From Panonychus citri (Eukaryota; Arthropoda; Arachnida; Trombidiformes; Tetranychidae), in the NCBI RefSeq assembly GCF_014898815.1, contig NW_026515445.1:682001-746000 (forward strand): DNA of 64,000 bases. The letters are read 5' to 3'. Shown piece after piece: positions 21,680 through 33,846 of the stretch. The notes below the pieces were generated by a model. It searched no databases, was not told the origin of the DNA, and was given only the letters and a program-made list of their open reading frames with translations. How positions within the stretch are numbered: the stretch's first letter is position 1; each line of letters opens with the position of its first letter. Both the position numbers and the translations under genes were made by a program.

Positions 21680-22579
21680 ATGGTTAAGTGTTGGTATTTT
21701 AACGACGATGGAACTGATCAACGATTAGCCCATCAACATGATCCAGTACAATTAGTTGATTTGGAGAAATTAACTGAAAAAACTGGTGTCTTGTATTGGA
21801 AGGTGAGTTTCAATCATCTGATTCACTTTCTTTGTCTCAATTTTGATTGTTTTCATTTTCTGCTGTTCTTTTACGCAGCTAATCAACTAATTGTTATGCT
21901 CGACATTTTCTTTGTTTAGATTGACGCTGATAATTATGAGAACGAAGGTAAATTATCCGAAATTCGGAAAGAAAGAGGTTATACTTACATGGATTGTATT
22001 GAATGTTGTCCAGAGAAATTGGAAAACTATGAAGATAAATTGAGAAGCTTTTTCCTTGAACATATTCATGCCGATGAAGAGATCAGATTCGTTCTCGACG
22101 GAAGTGGTTACTTTGATTGTCGAGACATCGATGACCAATGGATACGAATTCAAGTGACCAAAGGTGATCTTATCACTTTACCTGCGGGTATTTACCATCG
22201 GTTCACTTTGGACGAAAAGGTAAACAGCAAAAACAATCACAGTAAACATCAGAATTAGTATCATTTAAACTATCACAACCATTGGATCTAATTGTTCACG
22301 TGAACAATTAATGGTTGAGATTAAGAGCTAATTGTTGACATTGCTGATTTAGAGAGAAAAAGAAACACAATTGTTTTCTTTTTTTGTTCCAATTTCCATC
22401 AACAATTCTAATCACTAATTCAATTTCTTTTCTAGAATTATATTAAGGCGATGCGTCTTTTCGTTGGTGAGCCCGTTTGGACTCCGATCAATCGACCCGC
22501 TGATGATCATCCAGCTCGAAAAACTTACATTCAATTGGCAAACGATAATTTCCAACAAACAATCAGTCAATCAGCTTGA
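21680..22579 (+). CDS. ADI1: Acireductone dioxygenase, copy 2 (tandem paralogue)
   Basis: Same methionine-salvage activity is expected. Exons are 21680-21802, 21920-22219 and 22436-22579 (introns 117 and 216 nt), in phase, giving 188 aa. Exon junctions fall at the same protein positions as in copy 1, so the pair arose by tandem duplication. Metal ligands are intact: H89 and H91 (EHIHADEEIR), E95 and H134 (PAGIYHRF). It differs from copy 1 in the linker after exon 1 (SEIRKERGYTYMDCIECC against SEICLKRGYSGSDVLEM), in Cys content, and in the C-terminus (TISQSA against GIEVV). AATAAA lies at 22770-22775. Both copies look functional; division of labour is unknown. Confidence 0.95.
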
Positions 22580-23170
22580 GATGATTAACGAACTGTTTTG
22601 TTATTCTTGGCAACAAGATGCGAATTTTGAGAAATTGGTTCATCGAAATAAATTAAATTCCGATGAATTTAATTACTTTTCAAACTGAAAATTGTGTTTA
22701 GAAAAGAAATTCATTGATTAGTATCTTTAATCTATTTTAATATGTTTACTTCATTTCAATTAATATTCTAATAAAAACATTTCGATCAGTTGAGCGAAAA
22801 TTGGAAATGATCAAGAAAAAGTTGATTATCGGAGCCAAAATATTTTATTTTTATTCTTACAAATGAATCACTTAATCAGTTATTAGGCTCTTCGCAAGAT
22901 TTTGTTGATTTGTTTTCGAAACAATTTTTTCTTTATAAATTCTCCAAATATTTGTTGATTTTGAGAGAGAGAGAGAGAGTGAAACATATCCCAATTTAAC
23001 TGATTTTGTTTAACTTTTTCTGCTAATCATTTTTCATCTTTTTAAAGAATTTTAGATTAGCGAAAACAATTAAATCTAAAGATAACGACAAAAGTATAGT
23101 GACAAAAAAGAGATACAAATAGTTTGTTTTAGAAGGGAAAAGTTTTTAGTGTCTTGGTTAAACCGACGCT
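22580..23170. other. Convergent 3' region between ADI1 copy 2 and RNF25
   Basis: Contains the ADI1 poly(A) signal and, on the minus strand, the likely 3' UTR of the RNF25-like gene. A (GA)n run lies at 22964-22979. No additional gene was recognised; the 74-residue ORF at 22464 is a shadow of ADI1 exon 3. Confidence 0.45.
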
Positions 23171-26100
23171 CTAGGCAGTGACCTCAACAACGGCCACGTT
23201 GTTATCGGCCGGTACTACTGCTGAAGGTGCTACTGTTTCAGTTGTGTTGCTGTTGTTGGTTGTGGTTGTGGTGGTCGCGTTGACGGTGGATACGTTTGGT
23301 GTATTGTTGCTGTTGGATTTAACTGAAGACTGACTTTGACCAGTGTCAGCCCGTTTCCTGGGCCTGTAATTAGATGATCGATAATTATTGTTTCGTTGAG
23401 GAGCATCATTGTAGTTTGTCCTTTGACGATAATAATTTCCATTGTTATAATTTCCGTAATTTCCATAGTTTCCATTGAATCGATCATAATAACTATAATT
23501 GTTATAACCATTTGCGTATCCTGTGTTGTAGCCACCACCATAACCGTATCCGTAATTAGGATAGTTACCATTGTAGTAAGAGGTTCGCTTATTATATGAG
23601 CCTAAGAATTGAATAGAAATTTGTTAGAATGACCAAAGGAGATCGCAATCAATTGATCTTAAAGATAAACTAACCTTGAGATCTGTAGTCGTAATTATAA
23701 CCTTGACGATTGTTCATTTTGTTGGAATTTGAGCTTGAGTAACCATTCCCTTGTTGAACATCCGTATTTTGATAATCACTTTCACTATATCGTCCATTTT
23801 GGCTTGAGGTTCGATTACGATTTGAACGATTTCGCCGTTTATTTTTACTTCGGCTTCGGGGTTGACTTTGCTGTTCTTGTTCACTTGTACTTTGATTCAA
23901 TTCACTGGAATCAGCTTGAGGGGAGATGCTTGCCTTTGAAGAATCTTCACTTCCTCTGGTTCCATTTCGAGGTCGATTTGAATTGTTATTTGCATTATTA
24001 CCCGCACTTGGCCTGATAACTCGAGCAGCATAGAAACCTGGTCTATCACGATCACGATAAGATTCCTGATTGTATAAATCAGATCGATTGCTGGTTTCTT
24101 CTTGAGTGCCATTTCCAAAGTTGCGTTTATAAGGTGGCGATGGTAAACCGCCATTACTTGAGTAACCAACATTGTTTCGACCTTGTCCTCTCATTCGAGG
24201 TCGTCCACGATTATTGGGTCTATAGTTTTGAGATCTATAGTCTGCTCCATAAGAATTTGGATCATAACTACTGGTACGATTTCGTCGACGAGAACGATTT
24301 CGTCGATTATCATTTTGAGGAGCAGCTTCTCCGTTAGTTGTTTTGGTTGTTACTCCATCGCCAGCACTTGCTCTTCGTCCGGAAGATCTTGTTCGATTTC
24401 GTCGAGAGTTACGACGACTAGATTTGTTGCGTTTTACTTTATTCTCTTTATTAGTTTCTTTTTCTGTTTTACCATCTTTACCTTCAGTATCTTGTTCACT
24501 TTCGTTTTTACCGTTCGTCGCTTCTTCCTTGTTGGAACTCTCCAAGTTCGAATCAGATTTGGACGGATCACTTTCTGCTTTATCATTAGAACCTTTTGAT
24601 TCCTCTTTAGTTTCTTTTTCTTCTTCAGGAGATATTTCTGGCTTAGCATCAGCCCATTCTTCATTTTTATCATCATCTTCAGAATGTTTTCCTTCACCAT
24701 CTTGACCATTAGCTTTTGACTTATCATTGTTAGATTGGCCATCGATTGATGAATTACTTTCATTTGCAGATTCAAGAGATTTAACAGGAGAACTTTGCTT
24801 TGAAGATCCAGATTCACTAGTAGAAGTCAACGTAGTAGAAGAACCAGTACTGCTTGAAGAACCAGCACCATTCATGTCGGATGTTCGTAGTAAAAACTTG
24901 TTCTTTTCTTCTTCCTCGTTAATAATGCCGCCTTGTTGTTGTTGTTTCTCGAACATGGGAGCGAATGATTCTTGCTTTTGTCTTGCTTCTTCTAGCATCA
25001 CAGTTTCTCCTGGAATTGGTTTACTCGATAAAGAGGGTGGAGGATAGTCTTCTTGTTTAACTAGGCTAGAGAAATCTTGATCATCACGGCAAACTGGACA
25101 TGGTTTGGAATCAGAATCACTGGGTTTGTCTCCATTAGCTGGTCCACTTGCTTCTGCTGACTCTTCCTCAGATTTCTTTATATAGTGAGCTAAACAATAA
25201 CAGTGAAAATGATGAAAACATTTGGTAACCACGAACTGATCATCCTTGGTGAAATCATATAGACATATCATACATTTATCACTTGGAAAGTTGTTGGATG
25301 TTAATGATTCTTTAACGAAATCAATTAAATGGTAAAGCATATTTGTGCCTTTCCTGTCATCAGCAATTCTATTAACGTTTGCGATAATACTGAAGTAGAA
25401 TGAAAGAAAATGAGAAAAGAAAATTAGATTTCATGAAGAATGAAAGCAAGAAAAAAAAATTCTATTTTGAACTAGTAATACTTTACCTTGCAACGACATC
25501 CTCGCTGAGACCACGCGGGTTGCGAATGTTAATAATTGGTGACTCATGTGGATACTTTAGAGATAAAGGTTGATTTATAATTAGATGTTAATAGAAGACA
25601 TAAAAGCTAATTTAATTAACTAACCTGCTGCTTGCAAACTGTTAGTTGAAGAGTTAAACAAACATATTGCTGATCTACGAGATCGGCTGTGGATGGCGAT
25701 AAGTTGACAGATACAACGATCCGAGTATCTTCATCTTCAGTCTGAAATTCTTTGAGATAAATCTCCTTCAAAGCTTCCAATTCGGAAGAGAGACTGATCA
25801 TTATGAAATAGAGAGAAAATCAAGTTAGTATTGAGTAAGAGAAAATAGATTTAAAAGAGAAAGTGAATCTTGAATATAGCAAATAAGCAGCTTTCAAAGC
25901 TTCATTTCTGATAAACGTAGAGAATTTTTTTTTCAGAGCAAAAAGAGCAGAATGAGATCCATTAACTGGACATCATGAGTATCATGAGTTTTTTCAATGG
26001 TGGGTAAGTTAATCTAGAATATGATGGGAAGATGATAGTTAGTGGAAAGAAAAAAAAACTTGTCTAAACAAGAAACAAGCTTCATTTCTATAGATCATAA

Positions 26101-26258
26101 TAGCTGAAGGAAAATAAAAGCTTAAAAAATTAAGCGTTAGCCAAGCAGAGACAATAAAAAAGATGATGAAATTGAAGATAATAGCAATGGCAAGGAAAGG
26201 CGATATCGCTCAGTTACCTGTTGACAACAGTGTCCGAAGTATTATTGTCTTGGCTCAT
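23171..26258 (-). CDS. RNF25: RNF25-like E3 ubiquitin ligase (RWD + RING) with long low-complexity tail
   Basis: A RING E3 that would recruit a ubiquitin-conjugating enzyme. Exons are 26258-26218, 25793-25625, 25554-25487, 25389-23675 and 23601-23171, totalling 2424 nt and 807 aa. The RWD domain (about 12-120) starts SLSSELEALKEIYLKEF and includes YPHESPIINIRNPRGLS. The RING begins at C132 (CMICLYDF), with CFHHFHCYCLAHYI and a long spacer before CPVCRDD, as in RNF25. The remaining ~600 residues are disordered: acidic Ser/Lys/Glu-rich, then Arg/Ser-rich, then Asn/Tyr/Gly-rich (about 664-730). Human RNF25 is about 459 aa, so the tail is expanded. The start MSQDNNTSDTVVN lies in a separate first exon. 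A second possible start (MISLSSELE) exists in unspliced sequence but the GATCAG acceptor fits the two-exon start exactly. Confidence 0.88.
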
Positions 26259-28317
26259 CACTAAACCAGGTCCTGATACGATTTGTTCGGATATTGGATT
26301 GTCAAACAAAACTGTAATGGTTAATCCGTGGAAGAAGTAAAGAAACCGATGACCAGATGAAAGTAGAAGAATAAAAAAAAAGATCAAAGAAAAAAAGAAG
26401 GTACAATTAATAAGAGAATAGAACAAGAGATTAGTAACAGTTTAGATGAACGCAGACACACGTTAGATAATTAAGATTAATTCTTCAGAAGGTAAAGAGC
26501 AGAGGACGAAAAAAGAAAGTTAAAGATAGAGAAAAGAAAAAGATAGCGATTACAAAGGAAGAAGAAGATATTGAGATTAGGCTAATTAAACGAATATATT
26601 TACACACGCACTTTCTTCTGGTGAATGTAGAACTTTTAAAAAAAGCGTTTGGTTGATTAAAGGAATATAAAAATTATGCTATATGAGATCAGAGGAAAAT
26701 GTTGATGGAGAAAATTTTCACAAAGATGAAAGTGGTTAGTGGAAAATGTTGTTAACTGTTGAAGGTTTAAAGATGGAACGAGAGTCACTTAGATAAGGGT
26801 TTATATGCAGAAAGCCCACCGAGAGATGATGATTGAGATAGTCTCTTTAAATAGCTCTAATTGTGATGAAGAGAAGGAAATGGAAATGATGTGATACCTG
26901 AAGACAAGTTATCAAGGGGGAAAGGCAAATGTAGCTCAAACTGTAGAATAGAACAAAAAAAATCTACTCAAAAAAAGAATAAGGGAAAGTCAATGTATAC
27001 ACAAAGAAAAAGAGAAAAAAAAAATATTGAGAAAAAGGGGAATCAAAAAGAGAGACCCAAGAGAGATTAAAAAAATCAGGTAACATTGAAGAAAACCACA
27101 AGAATTTAGAATAAGACAGTTGATTTATTTACCTGTTCCTTAAATTGCTCCTATTGGCCAGTAACAAATTAACAAAACAATTAGTCCAACCAAACAGATT
27201 AACGATTAACTTTTTGTTTAATCAAATTCAGACTTTCACTTGCATCAGAATCTTCAACTTGCAATGTAAACCGGCAGATGGCGAGTGTTTGCAAAATGGA
27301 AAAAATAGAAAAATAATTGGCGGTCAATTCAAATAATTAAAAATTCGAAAATTAAATAATCATTTTAATTGTTTCTAAGTATTTGATTGTTAATAGAAAT
27401 TCTAATACAATTATGAACAATTTTATTATAGAGATTGATGATTAGAGAAAATTTAAAAAGGTGATATGAGACAGTTAACTTAAATTCTTAAATAAAAATG
27501 CACGTTATTTATATTAGAGTTTAATTGTTTTGATTAAATATTAACAGAAAATATTATTTGGAATTACAATTTACAGAGGATTAATTGTTTTCGAAATCAT
27601 TGTTTCATCAAACCGTAGTTAATATGGAGTTTCCTCTATCTCTTTATGAGTGAGAGTAAAATTAATTAAAGTTAAATGTTTTTTTTGTTCTAGTTGATTT
27701 TGATTGTTGGATTGATTCATATCAGCAAAAGAAATCAATGCTGACTTAATTTTAACAATATAAAATAGTGTTAGTCAATTGTTACTGGAATAAGATAATC
27801 TTTAGCAATTGACTGATATTAATAATGTAATTAAATTATTGCTTTTAGTTGATTTATTCCAGTATTTGGCTGGTATGGATTCATCTTGTGTCTCGCTTAA
27901 TTGGTCCTTAATCAGTTGATTCACTTCATTGGTCTCTTTAATGTAATTGGAATCAGTTTCATCCTTTGTAATGGTTAATTTCATCACAATTAACTAAAAA
28001 TTAAAGGCAAGATGTGATTAAAAGTAAATACAACTAATTGAAGCCGGTCTAGTGGGTTGAAAATCATTTAAACAGGTTGGATGAGGGCAAAGATAATATA
28101 AGTTAACAATATCTAATGTTAGTAACTTGGATTTTTTTGTTGGTTAAAAGGGTTAACGGGAGGATGAGAGGAAGAGAGGAAGAGAGACCGAGAGAGAGAG
28201 AGAGTAGGAAGATAACGGAAGAGAAGTCAAGCCTTTTGATTAAGAGGATGTTGTTTCTCATAATCAAAATAAAGTTTAAATGCTTAGAGAAGAGAGGAAA
28301 GAAAATTAAGATTAATG
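26259..28317. other. 5' region of RNF25 and spacer to the ariadne gene
   Basis: Just upstream of the RNF25 ATG the minus strand shows an acceptor (CCATTACAG, about 26311), so a 5' UTR intron is likely. 26330-27120 is strongly purine-rich on the plus strand. A (GA)n run lies at 28185-28205. No other gene is well supported except a weak short ORF at 27802-27987. Confidence 0.4.
27802..27987 (-). CDS. Short hypothetical ORF, uncertain
   Basis: About 60 residues reading MKLTITKDETDSNYIKETNE and ending after PAKYWNKSTKSNNLITLL. It is charged and hydrophilic with more balanced composition than the surrounding AT-rich DNA. An acceptor-like TTTAATTTTTAG lies 9 bases upstream of the ATG. No family was recognised. 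It could be a terminal exon of a small gene or chance. Confidence 0.2.
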   Translation of the reverse strand: MMKLTITKDETDSNYIKETNEVNQLIKDQLSETQDESIPAKYWNKSTKSNNLITLLISVNC

Positions 28318-30352
28318 TTAATCGGCGAGAAAATCTTTAAGTAAAGTTGCTCTTCTCTTCTCGGTGATGTCCATTTGATTTTCTAAATCTCCTCGGTCAG
28401 TTGTTTCTGCTCTTTCCAATTTCCATGAGAGATTTTCAATCTCCGCTTCTAATTGGGCTTGTTGGTACTCGAACAATTGTTTCCTTGGTCCGGTTTCCAT
28501 AAAGTAGGCATAAGGATAAGTATATTGTAGAGTGTAACGGCACTTGGCTAATAAAGAAGCGGCGTCGAGAAGGTATTGCCAATCGATCCAAGTTCCCTTG
28601 TTGGACATTACCTCCCGTTGGATTCGATCTTTAATATCGGTCAATGCTTGTTCTTCCAATCGTAAACTTCTCGCATGATTGTCCCATCTTTCGTAATAGA
28701 AGAGATACTTTTTAAGAGCTTCTCGAGCTTGGACATTTGCCGATTCTTTGATAGCCGATAGATTTTCTTTGTACCTTGAGCATTCATAATATTCACTTCC
28801 ATGAGCTTTCCAATCACCTAAACACATCCAACAGAAATCATGTTTACAGGTAACACATTGCATGTGATTACAACCGCCATTCTTTTCAATACATATACTA
28901 CAATTGGGACAATCTTTGGTGTTCGCGGAAATATAATTGGCAGTTTCCGAATCATCGGCACATTTGGTTAACCATTTTTTGATCACAGAACATTCGGTTG
29001 GAGCATGATAATCGCAACCACATTTATAACAGAAGCTCGTTTTACATTGTACACAAATGACCCTTTTCGATTTGTTTTCTTGCGCTCGAATTATTATATT
29101 ACAGTTGCGGCCAGGACAGAAACGAAGCTCTGGATGAGAGTTAACATATTCGGTGAATGGAAACTTTGAATACTTTTCTCGGAGACAATTTTTTCGTATA
29201 TTAGCAAGAGCAAATTCTTCAGGAATCAGTTCGTGACACTTGGAGGCCATACATTCAATTCCAATTGAAGCTCCAAGTGTAACTTGGGTCTCAATGTGAC
29301 ATGTCCAACATTCTCGACAATAACGATGACCACATGAAAGTCCAATAAATGTGCAAGTTAATTGCGGTCTAAGGCAAATAACACAAGTCATGAAACTTGA
29401 AGAATCTGTCCAACCAATTTGACCATTCGAACTCCCGTTCATATAAATATTGGAATCTATTTGATCCGATGGACTGTTTTTCGAACCATTCATTTCACCT
29501 TTAGTGATTTTCTCCTTTATTTTATCAACATCGTATTTATTTTGATACAATAAAACCTAAGAAAAAAATATAAACAATTATAAAGAAAACATTAAACGGA
29601 AAAAGGAAATGAATTTAATTTTCTTAATTTTCTCTGTGAATTAACAAAAATTGATTCAATAAATGAAAGAGAATAATAATATTAACCAATATCGAGGTAA
29701 AACTCTGGTTTTTTGACTCTCATGGAAACCAGGAAGTTGATTAAATTAACATGACCTCACACATAACGGTAACTTAATACAATAATCAAACGATTACGAT
29801 GAAAACAAAATTGAGTAAATTTAATTCATCAGCAAAAGGGTTAATCAACTTGTGTCATTGCCACTTAAATTAGCTATCAAAATAATTCAGGTTAACATCA
29901 ATCGTAGATTGTAAATAGAGGTGACAGTAATTATCAACAATTTGATGTTAAATTGTTCAATATACTCAAGATAAGTAATTATTTATAGTAGGTTAAGTTT
30001 GTCAACGATTAAATTGATTGATAAGTTGTTTTTGTATATAAAAACGATTCTAATTGAAAGTCGACTTTTTTTACTATTAAATTAATTGACTTACCTTTGC
30101 TTCGGATGAGTTAATTTGAAGTGATTGACAAAGATAATCAATGGCATCTTTAAACAATTTGTCAACTTTTTGGACTGGTAAACATTCATAGTCAAAGTAT
30201 TCAGGATCATTGTGTTTAGCATCACCCTGAAGATAATCCAGTTCATTTTCTAGTTCACTCATCCGATAGTAATGATCATAATCACAAGTATCATCTTCAT
30301 CGTAATCGACCTCAAAAGTGTCCATATCATCATCCGAATCACTTTGGGTCAT
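28318..30352 (-). CDS. ari-1: Ariadne-1-like RBR E3 ubiquitin ligase
   Basis: RBR ligases take ubiquitin from an E2 onto a catalytic cysteine before transfer; ariadne-1 works with neddylated cullin-RING ligases. Two exons, 30352-30095 and 29556-28318 (intron 538 nt, GTAAGT/TTAG, phase 0), give 498 aa, close to fly ariadne-1. Order: acidic N-terminus (SDSDDDMDTFEVDYDEDD), UBA-like helices (about 60-105), RING1 from C144 (CVICLRPQLTC), IBR (FCPGRNC...CYKCGCDYH), Rcat from C302 (CPNCSICIEKNGGCNHMQC) with the catalytic Cys at about 315, then the Ariadne helical domain (YLFYYERWDNHARSLRLE, MYTYxxAYF-like YTYPYAYF). The C-terminus ends RRATLLKDFLAD, slightly shorter than the usual family end. An in-frame upstream ATG (MFSICFDLFH) is possible, but MTQSDSDDDMD fits the family better. 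Confidence 0.93.
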
Positions 30353-30409
30353 AGTGAATTGAAGCCTCTTGGATAGTGGATGGAACAAGTCGAAACAAAT
30401 AGAAAACAA

Positions 30410-32594
30410 CCAATATGATGAACGATAATCAGGACAATTCCAATAAACCAGAAGAAAAACTCGCTGAGCGTTTGTACAAAACTAGAAATAAACAACAACA
30501 GAAAATCTGATTAAAAGGTTTTTAGAAAACTCAGCGAATCGAGAATCAGGTTTAGAGAGAAAGGGGAAGTTAAGAAAAAAAACTAAGACCATGTGATAGA
30601 GGAAGTCGAGGGAGAATCAGAGATAATAATAAAACATAGAAAACTAGAGAAAAGATTTAAAAACAATGAGGAATTAAAAAGGAAAACCCCAGAAGCGAAA
30701 GAAGATAAACAAAAACGTTGAGACAGAAAAAGAGATTCAGTGAACACACAAGATGATCAGAATTGAGAGAACATGATAACAAAGAGGAAACCCCGGAAGA
30801 AAATGAGGATAGATTAGGAATGGAAACAGGAATCATGTAAACACATAATAATATAAATCATTACTCTTTTTTCAGGGGCAACAGTTTTGTTTGTGTTCCT
30901 CTTACAATCTAATTACCAGTCATAAGGAACAACAACAATAACAATTGATCGCAACACATTTTCCACCAGAATCATTGAGAAAATAACTTGCGACTAACTT
31001 AAAGTGAACATAGAGATTTAAATGTTAACAATTAAGAAAAATTAAAACTGTTACGAAAGTTAATCATTGATGATAACAAATTGTAATTCTAATTCCGATG
31101 ATGTAACAAAATGAAAACAAGAATTTAATAAGTTAATGGCCACCAAGAGATGGCGCTACAAGTATGGAGCTTAAATTGTTCGCAATTTTTACGCGGCAAA
31201 TTCAAATTTTCTGGCGTAACAATCAATTGACAAGATTGAAACAATTAAGTTGATTACCAATTACAATCTGATATATTGATCATTTAGAGAAAAAAATTGA
31301 TTGATTTCTAACGACAGTGTTCAATCAACTATAAAGTTTTATACAAAAGTAACAATAATAATAGTTGTTTATTTAGTTTGAAAGCTCTGAAAATTGATCC
31401 GAAAATTATTTAAGAAAATTGTAATTGTAGTGATTTTGTGAACAATTAAAAGATTAAATAGATTAAGTAAATTATTTCCAATTAGTTAATTTAGTCTACA
31501 GAATAATGAGAACAGGAACTGATGACATGAAACCTACACATTGAATCGTATTGATGAAGATGATGAAGAAGATACAAAATAATCAGATCAAAGTGAATTG
31601 TGTGGGTGAAACTTTTTCCCCTTTTTTACCTTTATCATCATGAAGATGAGGATGATTATCATCTCTTCCTGCCTACAATCTAAAAAAAGGTACAACAAGA
31701 AAACCGAAAAGAAAGAGGAACCAAAAATACACAAATCAAAGTGGGAACATCAACAATTAGCTGATCAAGTTGATTAAAATTTCATCATTTCTTAACTTAA
31801 CATAAAATCAACAATTAATCAACAGAAATGATAATTAGAGATACGATTTCAAATGGGTAAAGTCAATTAACCAGAAAAAAAACCCAAACCCGAAGAGGGA
31901 ATGAGAAAATACATCGAACCGGAAACAAGGGAACTTAACCCAAATTCATGTTGATTGTGAGTAAAGATAATTATTTGAAAATTAACCAACAAGTTGTAAG
32001 TGTTGAGCCAACAATTAGTGGGGACAATTACTAAATTGTAATAGTTTCAAGAGGATAAATAATAGATGTCTCTAGTTACTCTTATAAGAATCATGAACAT
32101 GTTGGGTTTCATTATGAATGAGAGAGAGAGGGAGAGATGATGAGGATGAAATTTGAAGAAAAGAAAGAAGATGAGAGAGAAAAAAAGAGCGGGAGTTGAT
32201 TGAACCTCTGAATTTACTTGTTTTACTTCTTTCTGACAAAAAGAAAGAGAAGATAAATGAGAGAGAGAGAGAGAAGAAAGAAGATAAAAGAATTGGAATG
32301 CAATTTGCAACCACATTTATCTTCTCTCTCTTTTCTCTCTCCCTCCCACCCTTCATATCACCACCACTACACAACCACCACCTCACCCTAAACCTCTACT
32401 TGCCTCAGACTCCCGAGGTTTTCATCTTCCCCTCACCAACAAACTCGTTTACCCAAGAAGAGCAATAGAACCAAATTAGAACCAAGTTTAAGGTATTACA
32501 CGGAAAAGGAATCTCAAGGTAGAGAGAAGGCGAAGAAAAGATCAGACTAGATAACCGATCATCACTATTCTCTCTTCTTCCTCTCATCATCATC

Positions 32595-32630
<36 letters not shown>

Positions 32631-32830
32631 ATTGAAAAAAGGGCGATGAGCGTTCAGGTAAAGAGCAAAAAGAAAGAGAAAATTTTTTTTCTTATGTATT
32701 CATACCCAAAGAACATGAAGTTGTAATGATATTAATACATTTCTACCTAATAATAAGTTACTTTTCACAATTCTAATATAAATTGTTGTCCGAAACTTAT
32801 AATGATAGTTATTAAATTGCGTAAAAATAT

Positions 32831-32861
<31 letters not shown>

Positions 32862-33563
32862 TAACACAATTGATTTTAAATCATCATTTGTTGATTGTTG
32901 TCATGATATTTAACTGCTGATGGTTTTGTTGTTAACTTTTATTACTCAATGAGAGTCAATTGAAACCATATAATCAATATTTTGATTCTCAGGTAAAAAC
33001 AGTTTCATAATAATATCATTTACCTGTGTTATTATTATCTAACAACATGGTGGTAACCTTGATTGTCTCTCACTCAACATGATAACAATTTAAACAATAT
33101 CAAAAATTGATTTACAATGTTCATTAAATAAGAGCAATTAAACTCACTCATTAGCAGTCAGTTTTTCAGTGTTATTAATAATTAGAGATGCTGAATCAAT
33201 AATTTTCTAATTATCAAATTAATATATGAAAATTAGGTTAACAATTAAAAGATCATTAATAGACCTTAAAATTAATATGAACATTTTAGAAAATGTTTAT
33301 TGATTTCTTTCATATTCTATCAATTGTTTCTTACTTTGTATTCATAATTAATGTTTCTATTGTTTTCTTTCTGTTGATTACTGAATTGTCTTGTGATTAA
33401 ATTTAATTTGATTCTTTTGAAATGTTGTTTCTTTCAAAGTCGCTGGTCACTTATACTTTTTTCATTTCTTTCGTTATTCTCTTACGATAATGATCATCTG
33501 TTTTCTTCATTGAATTTTCGTTATCTTCTCCATCATCACTTTCTGAATAAACCTTGGTCTTTC

Positions 33564-33611
<48 letters not shown>

Positions 33612-33814
33612 ATTGTCGACAGGTGAGAAGACGCGTCAAGCTTGATCATCATCAACAGCGATTAACCAACAACGTTTTTTGTGACCTTAAATGAATTGAG
33701 CCAAAGTAACAAAAACAAACTTCATCATCTTCATCCTCATCCTCATCTTCATCATGACGTAGTGACGTTTACCAAGTTGATCTTTGGGCTCAGAATTCAA
33801 TTCTAACAGCGCAT

Positions 33815-33846
<32 letters not shown>

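Noticed and set aside
23396..25047. Several long plus-strand ORFs opposite RNF25
   Set aside because: Shadows of the low-complexity minus-strand coding exons; compositions mirror the Ser/Arg/Asp codons on the other strand.
32047..32632. Overlapping Ser/Leu/Arg/Glu-rich ORFs on both strands
   Set aside because: All are translations of GA/CT repeats; no domain and no consistent start.
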